Source: Burkholderiales bacterium (lineage in GTDB: Bacteria; Pseudomonadota; Gammaproteobacteria; Burkholderiales; Usitatibacteraceae). Taken from it: a DNA stretch of 13,079 bases. Below the pieces are notes generated by a model. The model was not told where the DNA came from and made no database searches. It saw only the letters and a list, made by a program, of their open reading frames with translations. The translations under genes and the position numbers were made by a program. Each line of letters starts with the position of its first letter. The stretch's first letter is position 1. Location of the stretch: NCBI GenBank assembly GCA_014378085.1, contig JACMOJ010000156.1, positions 1-13,079 of the forward strand, read 5' to 3'. Below are positions 1 to 8,606 of this stretch, one piece after another.

Positions 1-1
1 C

Positions 2-277
2 GTGGGGATGCGCCTGGGTTGCCTCAATCATGCTTTACTTACCAACGAGGCGATCGCAGCCCGCGGCCTGCGCCTCGCTGGCTGGGTGGCAAACACGGTC
101 GATGCGAACATGCCGTCATTTACTGAAAATGTTGCGACACTCACGGCGAAGCTGCCCGCACCGTGCCTCGGTGTTGTGCCACGCTTGCCGTCGGCGAAGC
201 CGGCGGGGTCAACGGGGTCAGTCATCGCGGCTAGTGTGACATCAACCTTTTTACACATTGAACCGTTGCTGCAGTAG
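2..277 (+). CDS. bioD: Dethiobiotin synthetase, C-terminal part (cut by left window edge)
   Basis: BioD is a cytoplasmic, ATP- and Mg-dependent enzyme that carboxylates 7,8-diaminopelargonate and closes the ureido ring to give dethiobiotin, the penultimate step of biotin synthesis. About 91 residues are visible. The opening stretch ([17 protein letters not shown], about residues 2-18) is the conserved BioD segment just after the central strand. It is followed by the GWVAN segment (about residue 27) and by the [11 protein letters not shown] segment (about residues 53-63), which matches the family's C-terminal nucleotide-contacting region. The protein ends normally at a TAG. The GTG at position 2 is an internal valine codon, not the start; the N-terminal half with the P-loop lies outside the window. 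The next gene follows after about 44 bp on the same strand, but nothing ties the two functionally. The identification is firm; the fragment length follows from the window edge. Confidence 0.9.
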   Translation: MGMRLGCLNHALLTNEAIAARGLRLAGWVANTVDANMPSFTENVATLTAKLPAPCLGVVPRLPSAKPAGSTGSVIAASVTSTFLHIEPLLQ

Positions 278-321
278 CGACTCACAAAAGACTTAACCAC
301 CCACCAAATTTGGAAATCAAC

Positions 322-789
322 ATGAAACCCTATCGAATCCTTCTCAGCGCCTTGGCTACCCTGCTTCCGAGCGTTGCCTTCGCACAATCATCATCGGTTG
401 AGCCGTCGCTTAAGATCACCGACGCGTGGGTGAAGACAACGGTGCCGGGTGGCAGCGTTTCCGCCGCTTACATGCAAATCAAGTCCGCCAAACCGCTGAA
501 GCTAGTCAAAGCAGAGTCGCCACTCACGCCTAACGTCGAGATTCACAATATGTCGATGAAGGACGGCGTCATGGAAATGCGCGCGGTTGATGCTGTCGAC
601 GTTCCAGCTAACAGGGCGGTTTCGCTTAAACCCGGCGGCTTTCACATCATGCTGATCAAGGTAAACAAACCTATTGCCAAGGGCGACAGCGTTCCGCTCA
701 AGCTCACCTTTGAGACGCCAGACAAGAAACTCTTTAACGTTGAAGTGACAGCCAAGGGGCAAGAAAAAAGCGGCGGGCACGTACACTAG
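322..789 (+). CDS. Periplasmic copper chaperone, PCu(A)C family
   Basis: This is a secreted copper-binding protein of the PCu(A)C (DUF461) family. Members bind Cu(I) in the periplasm and deliver it to the CuA site of cytochrome oxidase or to Sco-type partners. The 155-residue product begins with a signal peptide (MKPYR, then a hydrophobic stretch to SVAFA), with likely cleavage after residue 21. The copper motif is an exact family match: H75, ten residues, M86, twenty-one residues, H108, one residue, M110. The C-terminus carries two more histidines (GGHVH), which are possible extra metal ligands. I chose the ATG at 322 because the signal peptide starts there. An in-frame TTG at 310 would add only four residues, and a weak GGA lies about 8 bp upstream of the ATG. 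The gene converges with the acyltransferase gene across about 15 bp, and no terminator hairpin is visible between them. The expected partner genes (Sco, oxidase) are not in view. Confidence 0.9.
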   Translation: MKPYRILLSALATLLPSVAFAQSSSVEPSLKITDAWVKTTVPGGSVSAAYMQIKSAKPLKLVKAESPLTPNVEIHNMSMKDGVMEMRAVDAVDVPANRAVSLKPGGFHIMLIKVNKPIAKGDSVPLKLTFETPDKKLFNVEVTAKGQEKSGGHVH

Positions 790-804
790 TCGGGCCAGAT
801 TCGG

Positions 805-1398
805 TCAACTCTCTGCGTCAAATTGGCGTGCGTTTTTGCCTCTGAAGGGCGCGTAAAAGGCTTTGATCACTTGCATGTCGGCCTCGATGTCCCCGGTTGG
901 CATCAACGCTGGCCCAAGGCCGGTCAGCTTGCGCTCGTAATCCATGTACGCCATGACAATAGGTACCTTGGCACCTAACGCGATGTAGTAGAAGCCTGTC
1001 TTCCACTGCCGTACTTTGCTGCGCGTTCCCTCAGGCGTCACCACCAACTGCAGGGGACGATTCGCATTTATGAGTGCATCCACCGAAGCGGCAACCAGAT
1101 TGTTGGATTGTTCGCGATTGACCGGAATGCCGCCGAGCCACATCATGACCGACCGAAACGGGAAGCTGAAAATACTCGCTTTGCCCATCCAGTAGGCGTG
1201 TAAGCCGCGGTGATAGGCAACCATCAGCATATAAGGCAAATCCCAATTACTGGTATGCGGCGCCGCGATCAGCACGCACTTGTCGACGCCGATTGGCAGC
1301 GCGCCCTCGACCTTCCAACCTGTCGCTTTTAAAAAACGTATGGAGAACCATCTCAACAGGGTGTTGACGACGGGCGTATCGAAAATAGTGGCATGCAT
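805..1398 (-). CDS. Lysophospholipid acyltransferase family protein (PlsC-like)
   Basis: This 197-residue protein belongs to the LPLAT/PlsC superfamily, whose members move acyl chains onto glycerolipids or related acceptors at the inner membrane. The catalytic motif HxxxxD is present as HTSNWD at residues 48-53. The second diagnostic block, PEGTR, lies at 122-126, and GGIPVNR at about 89-95 fits the acceptor-binding block. The protein is shorter than true 1-acylglycerol-3-phosphate acyltransferases and has no obvious transmembrane anchor, so the acceptor cannot be read from sequence; a role in phospholipid or ornithine-lipid remodelling is possible. The start at 1398 is the only reasonable ATG. 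The gene follows the MutT-TenI gene by about 55 bp on the same strand and could be the last cistron of that unit. Family membership is confident; the exact substrate is unknown. Confidence 0.85.
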   Translation of the reverse strand: MHATIFDTPVVNTLLRWFSIRFLKATGWKVEGALPIGVDKCVLIAAPHTSNWDLPYMLMVAYHRGLHAYWMGKASIFSFPFRSVMMWLGGIPVNREQSNNLVAASVDALINANRPLQLVVTPEGTRSKVRQWKTGFYYIALGAKVPIVMAYMDYERKLTGLGPALMPTGDIEADMQVIKAFYAPFRGKNARQFDAES

Positions 1399-1453
1399 AA
1401 TTGCGCGCTGTTATCTGAGTGATGCGCGCCTTCTGTCGGGCGCGATGTTTTTG

Positions 1454-2479
1454 TTATTCCGCGAATGCCTGTCGTTGCATTGCGATACCATGGGCACCGC
1501 GTTGAAAGGCAATTTCCGCATCGGCGCGGGACACCCCGCCAATGGCAAACACGGGGATGGGTGAGTCACGCACAATACGAGCAAAATTATCCCACCCAAG
1601 CGGTGTTTGATTGGGGTGCGATGGTGTCGCCTGCACACTGCCAAGCACCGCAAAATCACATTTGAGCGTTGCAGCGAGTTCTAGCTCGGCGCGTGAATGC
1701 ACCGATGCGCCGACCCAACTGAACGCGGGTCTTGTTGCCATCGCAGCCAACTGCGCGCTGGTGAGATGCACGCCGTCCGCGCCAACCGCAGTGGCGAGTT
1801 CGATGTCGGCGTTCACCAGAACCAGCGCGCCGTTTTCACGCGCAAGCGCGACGATTTCTCCCGCAAAGGCGCGCCGCGTCGCGAGATTCATGTCTTTTTC
1901 ACGCAATTGAATAAGGGTCGGCACAGCCAATGCTGCACTACCAAACCCGTTACCTGGCGGGCGTTTTGCGGCATTTTTGCCCCAAAATGCCCGCAGTTGC
2001 TGGAGATAAGTTTGTACACCGACTTCAGAGGCGTTCGTCACGACGTAAGTTGTCGGCAGTGAGAGCGCACGAAAAATCGGGACACAGCCCGGCAATGTCG
2101 GCCCGACCGTTAGCGCATCGAGCCTTTGCCAAGCAAATTCCTGCCCCTCCATACCGTGCATGCCGTGCGTGCCGCGTGCTTCTGCCACCCCCGCGTTGAC
2201 GTCATGCCAACGCGTGACACGCCAGGTGTGCAAACGCACCGTCGCATGTTCGTAAAGCATCATAAATGTGAACCACGGCGTAGCCTCATCAATGACGACA
2301 TTCAACTCTTCGATCAGCTCGCGTGTTAGAGCAGCGCGCACCGTTTCCGCAGGCTCTATCTTGCCGCCGGGGAACTCCCAGTAGCCCGCATACGGCTTGC
2401 CTTCCGGTCGTGACGACAATAAAAAGCTGCCGTCTGGTCGAATAAATACGGCGACCGCAACATCGGTGATTTTATTCAT
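1454..2479 (-). CDS. MutT-type Nudix hydrolase fused to a TenI/ThiE-like domain
   Basis: This two-domain protein has 341 residues. Residues about 5-135 form a MutT-like Nudix domain expected to hydrolyse oxidised dNTPs such as 8-oxo-dGTP. The Nudix box runs from G39 through E45 to R53-E54-L55 and E57-E58; the usual glycine after EEL is asparagine (N60). Residues about 144-336 form a TenI/thiamine-phosphate-synthase-like barrel, recognised by QLREKDM (191-197), GVHLT (236-240), the VLGSV segment (278-282), TPLGW (292-296) and the phosphate-binding AIGGV (312-316). The same fusion is known from many proteobacteria. The role of the second domain is unresolved, and it need not make thiamine. An insert rich in His, Gly and Met (about 103-111) sits in a Nudix loop. 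The gene starts seven bases after the stop of the DUF815 gene and has no Shine-Dalgarno, so translation is probably coupled. Confidence 0.9.
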   Translation of the reverse strand: MNKITDVAVAVFIRPDGSFLLSSRPEGKPYAGYWEFPGGKIEPAETVRAALTRELIEELNVVIDEATPWFTFMMLYEHATVRLHTWRVTRWHDVNAGVAEARGTHGMHGMEGQEFAWQRLDALTVGPTLPGCVPIFRALSLPTTYVVTNASEVGVQTYLQQLRAFWGKNAAKRPPGNGFGSAALAVPTLIQLREKDMNLATRRAFAGEIVALARENGALVLVNADIELATAVGADGVHLTSAQLAAMATRPAFSWVGASVHSRAELELAATLKCDFAVLGSVQATPSHPNQTPLGWDNFARIVRDSPIPVFAIGGVSRADAEIAFQRGAHGIAMQRQAFAE

Positions 2480-2486
2480 CGAGGCG

Positions 2487-3527
2487 TTAGGATGTAGTGC
2501 GTGTGCGCTTCGCCTTCGCGGCGCTCGCGCCGCGCTTTAGCGTCACCGTAGTGGGAGGTGGACGCGGTGCAGGCAATGCGCGCGGTGGACGCGGTGCGCG
2601 CGGTACATGTGACGGAGGACGTGGCTTGGTTTGCACCGTCATTTGTCCCGCAAAATCGCGCGCGAACTGATACGCAATTCGGCCGCTGCGTCCACCACGT
2701 TCCAATGCCCACAACAGTGCGGCCTTGCGAAACGCAATCTCATCAATCTTCGCGCGGTTAGCCAGCACCACCAGCCAGTGACGGGCGATATCAAGATACT
2801 GCTCCTGATCAAACGGGTAGAAGCTCAGCCATAGTCCGAAACGCTCGGAGAGGGAAATCTTTTCCTCGGTGGTTTCACCGGGATGAATCTCGCCATCGTC
2901 TGTGTGCTTATTTGCGTAACGCGCTTCTGCGTTCTCACTCAATCGCTCCGGCATCAGATGGCGGCGATTCGAAGTGGCGTAGACCAGCATATTCTCGGTA
3001 GGCGCACTCACCCCGCCATCCAGCACTGACTTCAACGCTTTGTACGCGGCATCACCTGCCTCAAAAGAAAGATCGTCGGCAAACACGATAAATTTTTCCG
3101 GTCGGTTGGCAACCATCTCGGCAATCGCCGGCAAGTCGATGAGATCCGCCCGATCCACCTCGATAAGACGCAACCCTTGACGCGAAAATCGATGCAACAT
3201 CGCCTTCACCAACGATGATTTTCCAGTTCCGCGTGCACCGGTCAGCAGCACATTGTTGGCGGTTCGCCCTTCCACATACTGCTTCGTATTGGCGAACAGA
3301 CGTTCTTTTTGCTCGTCAATATCGTGCAAATCGGCAAGCCGAATTACGTGCGGATGCGCCACTGGGCGCAACACGCCGCGCGCCCCGCCAAACGCACCCA
3401 AGTCAATTTGCTGCCAGTGGTACGCAGCAGCGGACCAATCATTTTCGGGTAACACCGGCAACAGCGCATCAATCTTTTCGATTAACGCTTCGGCCTTCGC
3501 GGCAACTTTGTCTAGTTTGGAGAACAT
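2487..3527 (-). CDS. DUF815-family AAA+ ATPase with a repeat-built Pro/Arg tail
   Basis: This 346-residue P-loop ATPase belongs to the DUF815 family. The Walker A motif is GARGTGKSS at residues 97-105. Walker B is FIVFADD at 146-152, and a sensor-1 asparagine lies in ATSNRR (N187). The segment with LSERFGLWL (226-234) and the C-terminal helices including GRSGR (279-283) are typical of the family. The biochemical role of DUF815 proteins is not established; the MoxR/DnaA-like fold suggests a remodelling ATPase. From about residue 301 on, the protein changes to a low-complexity tail of Pro, Arg, Ala and Lys that contains a nine-residue repeat. The tail is very basic and probably disordered, and could bind nucleic acid (inference). 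The ATG at 3527 has only a weak purine stretch upstream. The gene lies between argJ and the MutT-TenI gene, an order common in betaproteobacteria. Confidence 0.87.
   Translation of the reverse strand: MFSKLDKVAAKAEALIEKIDALLPVLPENDWSAAAYHWQQIDLGAFGGARGVLRPVAHPHVIRLADLHDIDEQKERLFANTKQYVEGRTANNVLLTGARGTGKSSLVKAMLHRFSRQGLRLIEVDRADLIDLPAIAEMVANRPEKFIVFADDLSFEAGDAAYKALKSVLDGGVSAPTENMLVYATSNRRHLMPERLSENAEARYANKHTDDGEIHPGETTEEKISLSERFGLWLSFYPFDQEQYLDIARHWLVVLANRAKIDEIAFRKAALLWALERGGRSGRIAYQFARDFAGQMTVQTKPRPPSHVPRAPRPPRALPAPRPPPTTVTLKRGASAAKAKRTRTTS
2557..2597. repeat. 27-bp period in-frame direct repeat in the DUF815 gene tail
   Basis: GGTGGACGCGGTGC occurs at 2557-2570 and again at 2584-2597, giving a period of 27 bp, or nine codons. 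In the gene it encodes APRPPRALP followed by APRPPPTTV (residues 311-328). Similar but diverged GC-rich sequence continues to about 2625. A period divisible by three in an unstructured tail suggests slippage-driven growth that keeps the frame. Confidence 0.75.
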
Positions 3528-3541
3528 GAGTGCTTTCTATG

Positions 3542-3649
3542 GTCATTCCGACCCATCACTGAGAGCGACGATGAATCTCATCCATTGAAAATTCTGGTCG
3601 GTAGCAGATAAAATTCCACGGCGCGCAAAAACCGTGCGCTCGGAATGAC
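3542..3649. repeat. Palindrome-bounded 108-bp REP/MITE-like element
   Basis: GTCATTCCGA at 3542-3551 is matched by its exact reverse complement TCGGAATGAC at 3640-3649. This gives perfect 10-bp terminal inverted repeats around 88 bp of non-coding sequence. Inside, CACGG (3617-3621) and CCGTG (3632-3636) can form a small hairpin. Sequences starting GTCATTCCGA are a recurring end motif of interspersed palindromic repeats in many bacterial genomes (general knowledge, not searched here). The element sits between the argJ stop and the DUF815 start, so it would be transcribed if the two genes share an mRNA and could act as a processing or attenuation site. Confidence 0.55.
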
Positions 3650-3752
3650 AACCCTGAGATGGTTTGTTATTAGCGATAGTCCCCTTTGGTCGTGATGTCG
3701 ATCACGGCGCGCACGGCAACAGTGCGACGACGACGCGGAGCAGGCAATGACG

Positions 3753-4982
3753 TCAGCTCCGGTAATCGGCGTTAATCTTGACATAGTCATAAGAGAAGTC
3801 GCACGTCCACAACGTCACGCTCTCATTACCCCGACCAAGATTTATATTGACGTCGATCTCAGCCTCTTTCATGACCCGCGTGCCGTCCTCTTCTCGATAA
3901 CTCGCGGCGCGACCGCCGTGCTCGACTACCAGTACGTCACCAAGATGTAGTGTCAGCTTGTGCTGATCCAAATCATCGATGCCGGCATAACCTACCGCCG
4001 CAAGGATCCGCCCCAAGTTTGGGTCCGACGCAAAAAATGCGGTTTTCACGAGTGGCGAATGTCCAATCGCTTTTGCCACTTTCATACATTCCGCGCGGCT
4101 CTTGCCACCGCTCACATTGATGGTGATAAATTTTGTCGCGCCCTCGCCATCGCGTACGATTGCCTGCGCTAACGTAATCGCCACATCGCTAATCGCACGT
4201 TGCAGCTGGCCGTACTCTGCCGTGCCTTCACCTACCACCGGTGGATGATCGGCCCGGTTGGTGGCGATCAACACAAACGAATCGTTAGTCGAGGTGTCGC
4301 CGTCAATCGTAATTGAGTTAAACGACACCTCAGCCGCATTGCGCAGCATGTCCTGTAGTGTATCGGCTGCAATACAAGCGTCAGTGGCGATAAAACCCAG
4401 CATCGTCGCCATGTTAGGCTGGATCATGCCCGCACCTTTCGAGATGCCGGTGATCGTTACGGCCTTGCCGTGAAGCGTAATCTGCATGGAGACGGCTTTT
4501 GGCACGGTGTCGGTGGTCATGATCGCGTGTGCCGCGTCGTACCAGCCGTCAGAGGTCAGGTTGGCAACACACTTGGGGATGCCGCCGAGAATCTTATCCA
4601 TCGGCAAATGTTCCATGATGACACCCGTCGAAAAAGGTAACACCTGTTCGGCCTTGCAACCGAGCGCCGCGGCGACCGCCACACATGTCGCGCGTGCGTC
4701 GGCGAGACCACGTTCGCCGGTACCTGCATTTGCGCAACCGGTATTCACGATGATGGCTCGTTGATTGCCCGATTTTGCCAAGTGTTCCCGGCAAACCGTG
4801 ACGGGTGCCGCGCAAAATCTATTTTGGGTAAACACACCGGCGGCAACACTTCCCTCATCAAGCAACACAATCAACATATCCTTGCGATTAGGCTTACGCA
4901 CATGGGCCTCGGCGTAGCCGAGGCGCAGACCTGCTATCGGTCGTAACGATGCTGGCGTCGGCAAGTCATAGTTCACGGCCAT
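3753..4982 (-). CDS. argJ: Bifunctional ornithine acetyltransferase / N-acetylglutamate synthase
   Basis: ArgJ transfers the acetyl group from N-acetylornithine to glutamate, closing the acetyl cycle of arginine synthesis; bifunctional forms can also use acetyl-CoA. The 409-residue length is typical. The precursor is cleaved by its own catalytic threonine, here T193 in the motif NMATMLGF, giving an alpha chain of about 192 residues and a beta chain of about 217. The oxyanion-hole pair T119-G120 lies in FSTGV, and KGAGM (182-186) precedes the cleavage site. The C-terminus KINADYRS is the normal family ending, so the gene is intact. AAGGA lies about 8 bp upstream of the ATG at 4982. The gene is divergent from the cupin gene (82 bp between them) and heads the probable argJ, DUF815, MutT-TenI unit. 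Whether it is mono- or bifunctional cannot be settled from sequence. Confidence 0.95.
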   Translation of the reverse strand: MAVNYDLPTPASLRPIAGLRLGYAEAHVRKPNRKDMLIVLLDEGSVAAGVFTQNRFCAAPVTVCREHLAKSGNQRAIIVNTGCANAGTGERGLADARATCVAVAAALGCKAEQVLPFSTGVIMEHLPMDKILGGIPKCVANLTSDGWYDAAHAIMTTDTVPKAVSMQITLHGKAVTITGISKGAGMIQPNMATMLGFIATDACIAADTLQDMLRNAAEVSFNSITIDGDTSTNDSFVLIATNRADHPPVVGEGTAEYGQLQRAISDVAITLAQAIVRDGEGATKFITINVSGGKSRAECMKVAKAIGHSPLVKTAFFASDPNLGRILAAVGYAGIDDLDQHKLTLHLGDVLVVEHGGRAASYREEDGTRVMKEAEIDVNINLGRGNESVTLWTCDFSYDYVKINADYRS

Positions 4983-5002
4983 ACGGGAGTCCTTGATGAT
5001 TT

Positions 5003-5030
5003 TTGCGCTTAGTCAGTAAGCATGTAAAAA
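5003..5030 (+). promoter_or_regulatory. Possible sigma-70 promoter for the cupin gene
   Basis: TTGCGC (5003-5008) and TAAAAA (5025-5030) are spaced by 16 bp and lie about 35 bp before the cupin ATG, in the AT-rich gap between argJ and the cupin gene. The match is modest, and the call rests on spacing and on the need for a promoter in this short divergent gap. Confidence 0.25.
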
Positions 5031-5064
5031 TTATGGCACGGAACTTCATTCATATCACTCTTCC

Positions 5065-5436
5065 ATGCCTGCAACCGCCACTAAAACGCACATCAGCAAC
5101 GTATCCGCGTACGTCACAAAAGACGGGTCGATCATTCGAGAACTGCTGCACCCGTCAACCAGCGGCGTAGTCAACCAGAGTCTTGCGGAGGCAATCGTCG
5201 AGCCGGGGCAGACAACCGTTCTGCACCGGCATCATCTGACCGAAGAGATTTATCACCTCACCGCAGGGTGCGGCGTGATGACGCTGGGCGGCGAATCGTT
5301 CGAAGTGACCACCGGCGAGAGCGTCGTGATCCGGCCGGGGACACCGCATTGCATCACCAATACGGGGCCCGAACCACTACACATTCTATGTGCGTGCTCA
5401 CCGGCGTATTCACACGACGATACCGAGTTGCTCTAG
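5065..5436 (+). CDS. Small single-domain cupin protein
   Basis: This 123-residue protein consists of one cupin barrel. Cupin motif 1 is present as G48, five residues, H54-R-H56, E61 and G68. Motif 2 is present as G84 through G92, H95 and N99, with arginine (R90) at the usual proline position. H54, H56, E60 or E61, and H95 are the likely metal ligands. Such stand-alone cupins include sugar isomerases, dioxygenases and binding proteins; the sequence does not say which. Two cysteines near the C-terminus (C109, C111) are unusual but may be incidental. The ATG at 5065 lacks a good Shine-Dalgarno. The gene is on plus between two minus-strand genes that are often close neighbours in betaproteobacteria (secA and argJ), so it may be a later insertion. 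The fold is certain; the function is unknown. Confidence 0.85.
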   Translation: MPATATKTHISNVSAYVTKDGSIIRELLHPSTSGVVNQSLAEAIVEPGQTTVLHRHHLTEEIYHLTAGCGVMTLGGESFEVTTGESVVIRPGTPHCITNTGPEPLHILCACSPAYSHDDTELL

Positions 5437-5504
5437 ACGCGGCACCAACGGAGCCCCGACCGGGCGCGAACGTGGTAAGCACGGCCTGGGGAAAAATGAT
5501 CGGG

Positions 5505-5697
5505 AAGCGCCCCGCGCACTTAGCGACGAACGTTGGTTGTAAAGCGCCGGGAGCGCGGCTGGATAATGAATGAGAACCACCGATAAACCAAGCGCGGGAG
5601 CTCTCGGGGCGCAGGCGAGCGGGAGCAATTTCTTGATGAAGCGCGCAGCCGCATACCAGATGCTGCGAGCACTGGAATCGAGAAAGCGCCCCGCGCA
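5505..5697. repeat. GC-rich 14-bp direct repeat in the cupin-secA gap
   Basis: AAGCGCCCCGCGCA occurs at 5505-5518 and at 5684-5697, 179 bp apart, each preceded by a related ATCG-rich hexamer. Diverged variants of the same core (AAGCGCCGGGAGCGCGG near 5541 and AAGCGCGGGAGC near 5590) lie between them. The whole non-coding stretch from 5437 to 5703 therefore looks like degenerate repetitive DNA. I see no gene or clear terminator in it. Confidence 0.5.
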
Positions 5698-5703
5698 GAC
5701 CGC

Positions 5704-8439
5704 CTACGAGAGTTTCCCGTGGCAGTGTTTGTATTTCTTGCCCGACCCACAGTAGCAGGGATCGTTGCGCCCTAGCTTCTCACCCGCCCGCACAAACGGT
5801 TGTTGCGTTTGGTCCGACGTTGCCGCGGCATCGGCGAGTGCTTCTTCTGTATCCGCGTGGTGATATTGCACGTTGTGGACGGCGCGCGCTGCCGCCTCTT
5901 CTGCTGCACGTTCCGCCGCTTCAACCTGCTCTTGCGACTGCACCTGTACGTTAACAAGTATCTGCGTCGTTTGGCGCTTCACCACATCGAGCATATTGCC
6001 GAACAACTCGAAGGCTTCACGTTTGTATTCTTGTTTCGGTTGTTTTTGCGCATAACCGCGAAGGTGGATACCTTGGCGCAGATAGTCGAGCGACGCAAGA
6101 TGTTCGCGCCAATGCGTGTCAATAGATTGCAGCATCACCGAACGCTCGTATTGGTGCAAAAGCGCTTTATCAACATTGGCGAACTTGGTGTTGTAATCGT
6201 TTGTCGCATTGGTCAACACACGTTGCACCACAGTCTCGCTGTCGATCTCCTCGTCTGAAGCGAGCCACTGGGCCAACGGTGCATTGATGCCGAAATCGTT
6301 CTGCAACGCGGCGGTGGCCGCCGGCACATCCCACTGCTCTTCCAACGTCTCCGGCGGAATGTGCGCGTGGGTAGTTTGCGCCAACACATCGTTACGCATG
6401 GCGGTGATGGTCTCAGAGATATCGTCAGCGTCGAGCAGCTCATTGCGCTGCTGATAAATCACTTTGCGCTGATCATTCGCAACGTCATCATATTCGAGCA
6501 ACTGTTTACGAATATCGAAGTTACGCGCTTCCACTTTGCGCTGCGCGTTTTCAATCGAGCGCGAAACCATGCCTGCCTCAATGGCCTCACCCTCTGGGAT
6601 CTTCAAGCGGCCCATGATGGCCTTGAGGCGATCACCGGCAAAAATCTTCAACAACGGATCTTCAAATGACAAAAAGAAGCGTGACGAACCTGGGTCACCT
6701 TGGCGTCCAGCACGACCGCGCAACTGGTTATCAATACGCCGCGATTCATGGCGTTCAGATCCGACGATATGTAGCCCGCCCAACTGCACAACGAGGTCGT
6801 GGCGCTCTTGCCAAGCCACTTTGGCTTCGGCGATTTTTGCTTCTTTCTGACTTGCACCCAACTTCTCATTGGTTTCAATCGCATGCAACTCGCTCTCAAG
6901 GCTGCCGCCAAGCACAATGTCGGTACCACGGCCCGCCATGTTAGTGGCAATCGTGACAGCCTTTGGTTTGCCGGCTTGCGCCACAATGTCGGCTTCTCGC
7001 GCGTGCTGCTTCGCGTTCAGGACTTCATGCGGGATTTTTTCTCTCTTCAGCAACTCGGAGAGCACCTCTGAGTTTTCAATCGATGTTGTGCCGAGCAACA
7101 CCGGCTGACCGCGTTCGTAACAATCCTTCACATCCTCGGCAATGGCGTTGTGTTTCTCGTTGACCGACATGTAGACCAAGTCATTTTCATCCTTACGCAC
7201 CATGGCGCGATTCGGCGGGATGATGACGGTTTCAAGGTTGTAGATTTGAGAAAATTCGAACGCTTCGGTGTCCGCCGTTCCCGTCATGCCGGCCAACTTG
7301 CCATATAGGCGGAAGTAATTTTGGAACGTGATCCCCGCTAGTGTCTGCGATTCGTTTTGAATCTGCACATCTTCTTTCGCCTCCACCGCTTGATGGAGAC
7401 CTTCAGACCAGCGGCGGCCAGTCATCATACGGCCGGTAAATTCGTCAACAATGACAATCTCGTTGTTTTGCACCACGTAATGCTGGTCCTTGTGATACAG
7501 CGCATGGGCGCGTACCGCGGCATAAAGGTGATGCATCAACATGATGTTGGCCGGATCATAAAGTGACGCTCCCGCCGGCAACAACCCTTTTTCCGCCATT
7601 AATGCCTCTGCGCGCTCGTGCCCCTGTTCCGAGAGTGTCACCGAATGCTGTTTGAGATCGACCCAATAATCCCCCGGGCCTTCCTCGGTTTCCTGTTTGG
7701 TCAGGTGCGGCACCAACACGTTGATCTTTACGTACATGGCGGTGGAATCTTCCGCCTGCCCGGAAATGATGAGCGGCGTACGCGCCTCGTCGATCAGGAT
7801 CGAATCAACCTCATCGACAATCGCAAAGTTAAGACCGCGCATCACGCGCTCGTCCTTCGTGGTTTTCATATTGTCGCGAAGGTAGTCAAAGCCAAACTCA
7901 TTGTTGGTGCCGTAGGTAATGTCCGATGTAAACGCTACGCGCTTCTCATCTTCTTGCATTTGCGACAAGTTGCAACCGACCGACAGGCCGAGGAAGTTGT
8001 GCAGCTTGCCCATCCACTCGCTATCGCGCTTCGCGAGGTAGTCGTTGACCGTCACCACATGCACGCCCTTGCCTGAAATCGCGTTCAGGTAACACGGCAG
8101 CGTTGCCATAAGTGTTTTACCTTCGCCGGTGCGCATCTCGGCAATCTTGCCGTCGTTCAACACCATGCCGCCGACCAGTTGCACGTCGAAGTGGCGCATG
8201 CCGAGTGAGCGTCTACCTGCCTCGCGCACTACCGCAAAGGCCTCATGCAGCAGCTGATCGAGCGTCTCGCCTTTGGCGTAGCGGTCTTTGAATTCTTGCG
8301 TCTTGGCCTTAAGTGCCTCGTCACTGAGGGCTTCGATGACGGGTTCGAGCGCGTTGATGGCGAGAACGCGTTTGCGATATTGTTTTAGAAGGCGTTCGTT
8401 GCGGCTACCAAAAATAGATTTGAGGAAGGTATCAAACAT
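5704..8439 (-). CDS. secA: Preprotein translocase ATPase SecA
   Basis: SecA is the essential motor that pushes unfolded preproteins through SecYEG at the inner membrane. The 911-residue length is normal for a proteobacterial SecA. Walker A is MRTGEGKT (102-109) and the DEAD-like Walker B is DEVDS (209-213). NMAGRGTDI and the later [10 protein letters not shown] block are the second nucleotide-binding domain signatures. The C-terminal zinc site is C895-x-C897-x8-C906-H907, which binds SecB or ribosomes and follows an acidic, alanine-rich linker. All landmarks are intact. The start ATG at 8439 has a weak GAAAG upstream. About 167 bp separate it from the M23 gene, including an AT-rich stretch (about 8485-8525) that is the likely promoter region, though I cannot pick clear boxes. 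No SecM-like regulator is visible upstream. Confidence 0.98.
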   Translation of the reverse strand: MFDTFLKSIFGSRNERLLKQYRKRVLAINALEPVIEALSDEALKAKTQEFKDRYAKGETLDQLLHEAFAVVREAGRRSLGMRHFDVQLVGGMVLNDGKIAEMRTGEGKTLMATLPCYLNAISGKGVHVVTVNDYLAKRDSEWMGKLHNFLGLSVGCNLSQMQEDEKRVAFTSDITYGTNNEFGFDYLRDNMKTTKDERVMRGLNFAIVDEVDSILIDEARTPLIISGQAEDSTAMYVKINVLVPHLTKQETEEGPGDYWVDLKQHSVTLSEQGHERAEALMAEKGLLPAGASLYDPANIMLMHHLYAAVRAHALYHKDQHYVVQNNEIVIVDEFTGRMMTGRRWSEGLHQAVEAKEDVQIQNESQTLAGITFQNYFRLYGKLAGMTGTADTEAFEFSQIYNLETVIIPPNRAMVRKDENDLVYMSVNEKHNAIAEDVKDCYERGQPVLLGTTSIENSEVLSELLKREKIPHEVLNAKQHAREADIVAQAGKPKAVTIATNMAGRGTDIVLGGSLESELHAIETNEKLGASQKEAKIAEAKVAWQERHDLVVQLGGLHIVGSERHESRRIDNQLRGRAGRQGDPGSSRFFLSFEDPLLKIFAGDRLKAIMGRLKIPEGEAIEAGMVSRSIENAQRKVEARNFDIRKQLLEYDDVANDQRKVIYQQRNELLDADDISETITAMRNDVLAQTTHAHIPPETLEEQWDVPAATAALQNDFGINAPLAQWLASDEEIDSETVVQRVLTNATNDYNTKFANVDKALLHQYERSVMLQSIDTHWREHLASLDYLRQGIHLRGYAQKQPKQEYKREAFELFGNMLDVVKRQTTQILVNVQVQSQEQVEAAERAAEEAAARAVHNVQYHHADTEEALADAAATSDQTQQPFVRAGEKLGRNDPCYCGSGKKYKHCHGKLS

Positions 8440-8606
8440 TACTGACTTTCTATTGGACTAAGTAAATTCGCGCCCGCATTTTTCTGGGCAACGAATAAAA
8501 ATTAAAAGGGTTTGAAAAATTGGCATACCGGCGACTGCGCGGGACAAGACGACGCACGTCTGGCGATCACGCGAAGCATGAGCGCCGAACAGCAACAGCC
8601 GAACAA

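Noticed and set aside
28..387. 119-codon minus-strand frame over bioD and the PCu(A)C gene
   Set aside because: It runs antisense through two recognised genes and matches nothing I know.
3670..3752. Minus-strand reading ending ITTKGDYR just after argJ, resembling the argJ C-terminus
   Set aside because: argJ already ends in the normal KINADYRS; the resemblance is short, has no start, and is probably chance.
3578..3790. 70-codon minus-strand frame between argJ and the DUF815 gene
   Set aside because: It overlaps the argJ end and runs through the palindromic element; Ser/Cys/Arg-rich with no family pattern.
5800..6258. 152-codon plus-strand frame inside secA
   Set aside because: It lies wholly antisense to the intact, unmistakable secA gene and its product resembles no family.
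7618..8076. 152-codon plus-strand frame inside secA
   Set aside because: It is antisense to the conserved ATPase core of SecA; its length is explained by codon bias of the real gene.
8547..8561. Small hairpin (AGACG/CGTCT) after the M23 gene as a terminator
   Set aside because: The stem is only five base pairs and has no T-run, so it does not support a rho-independent terminator call.
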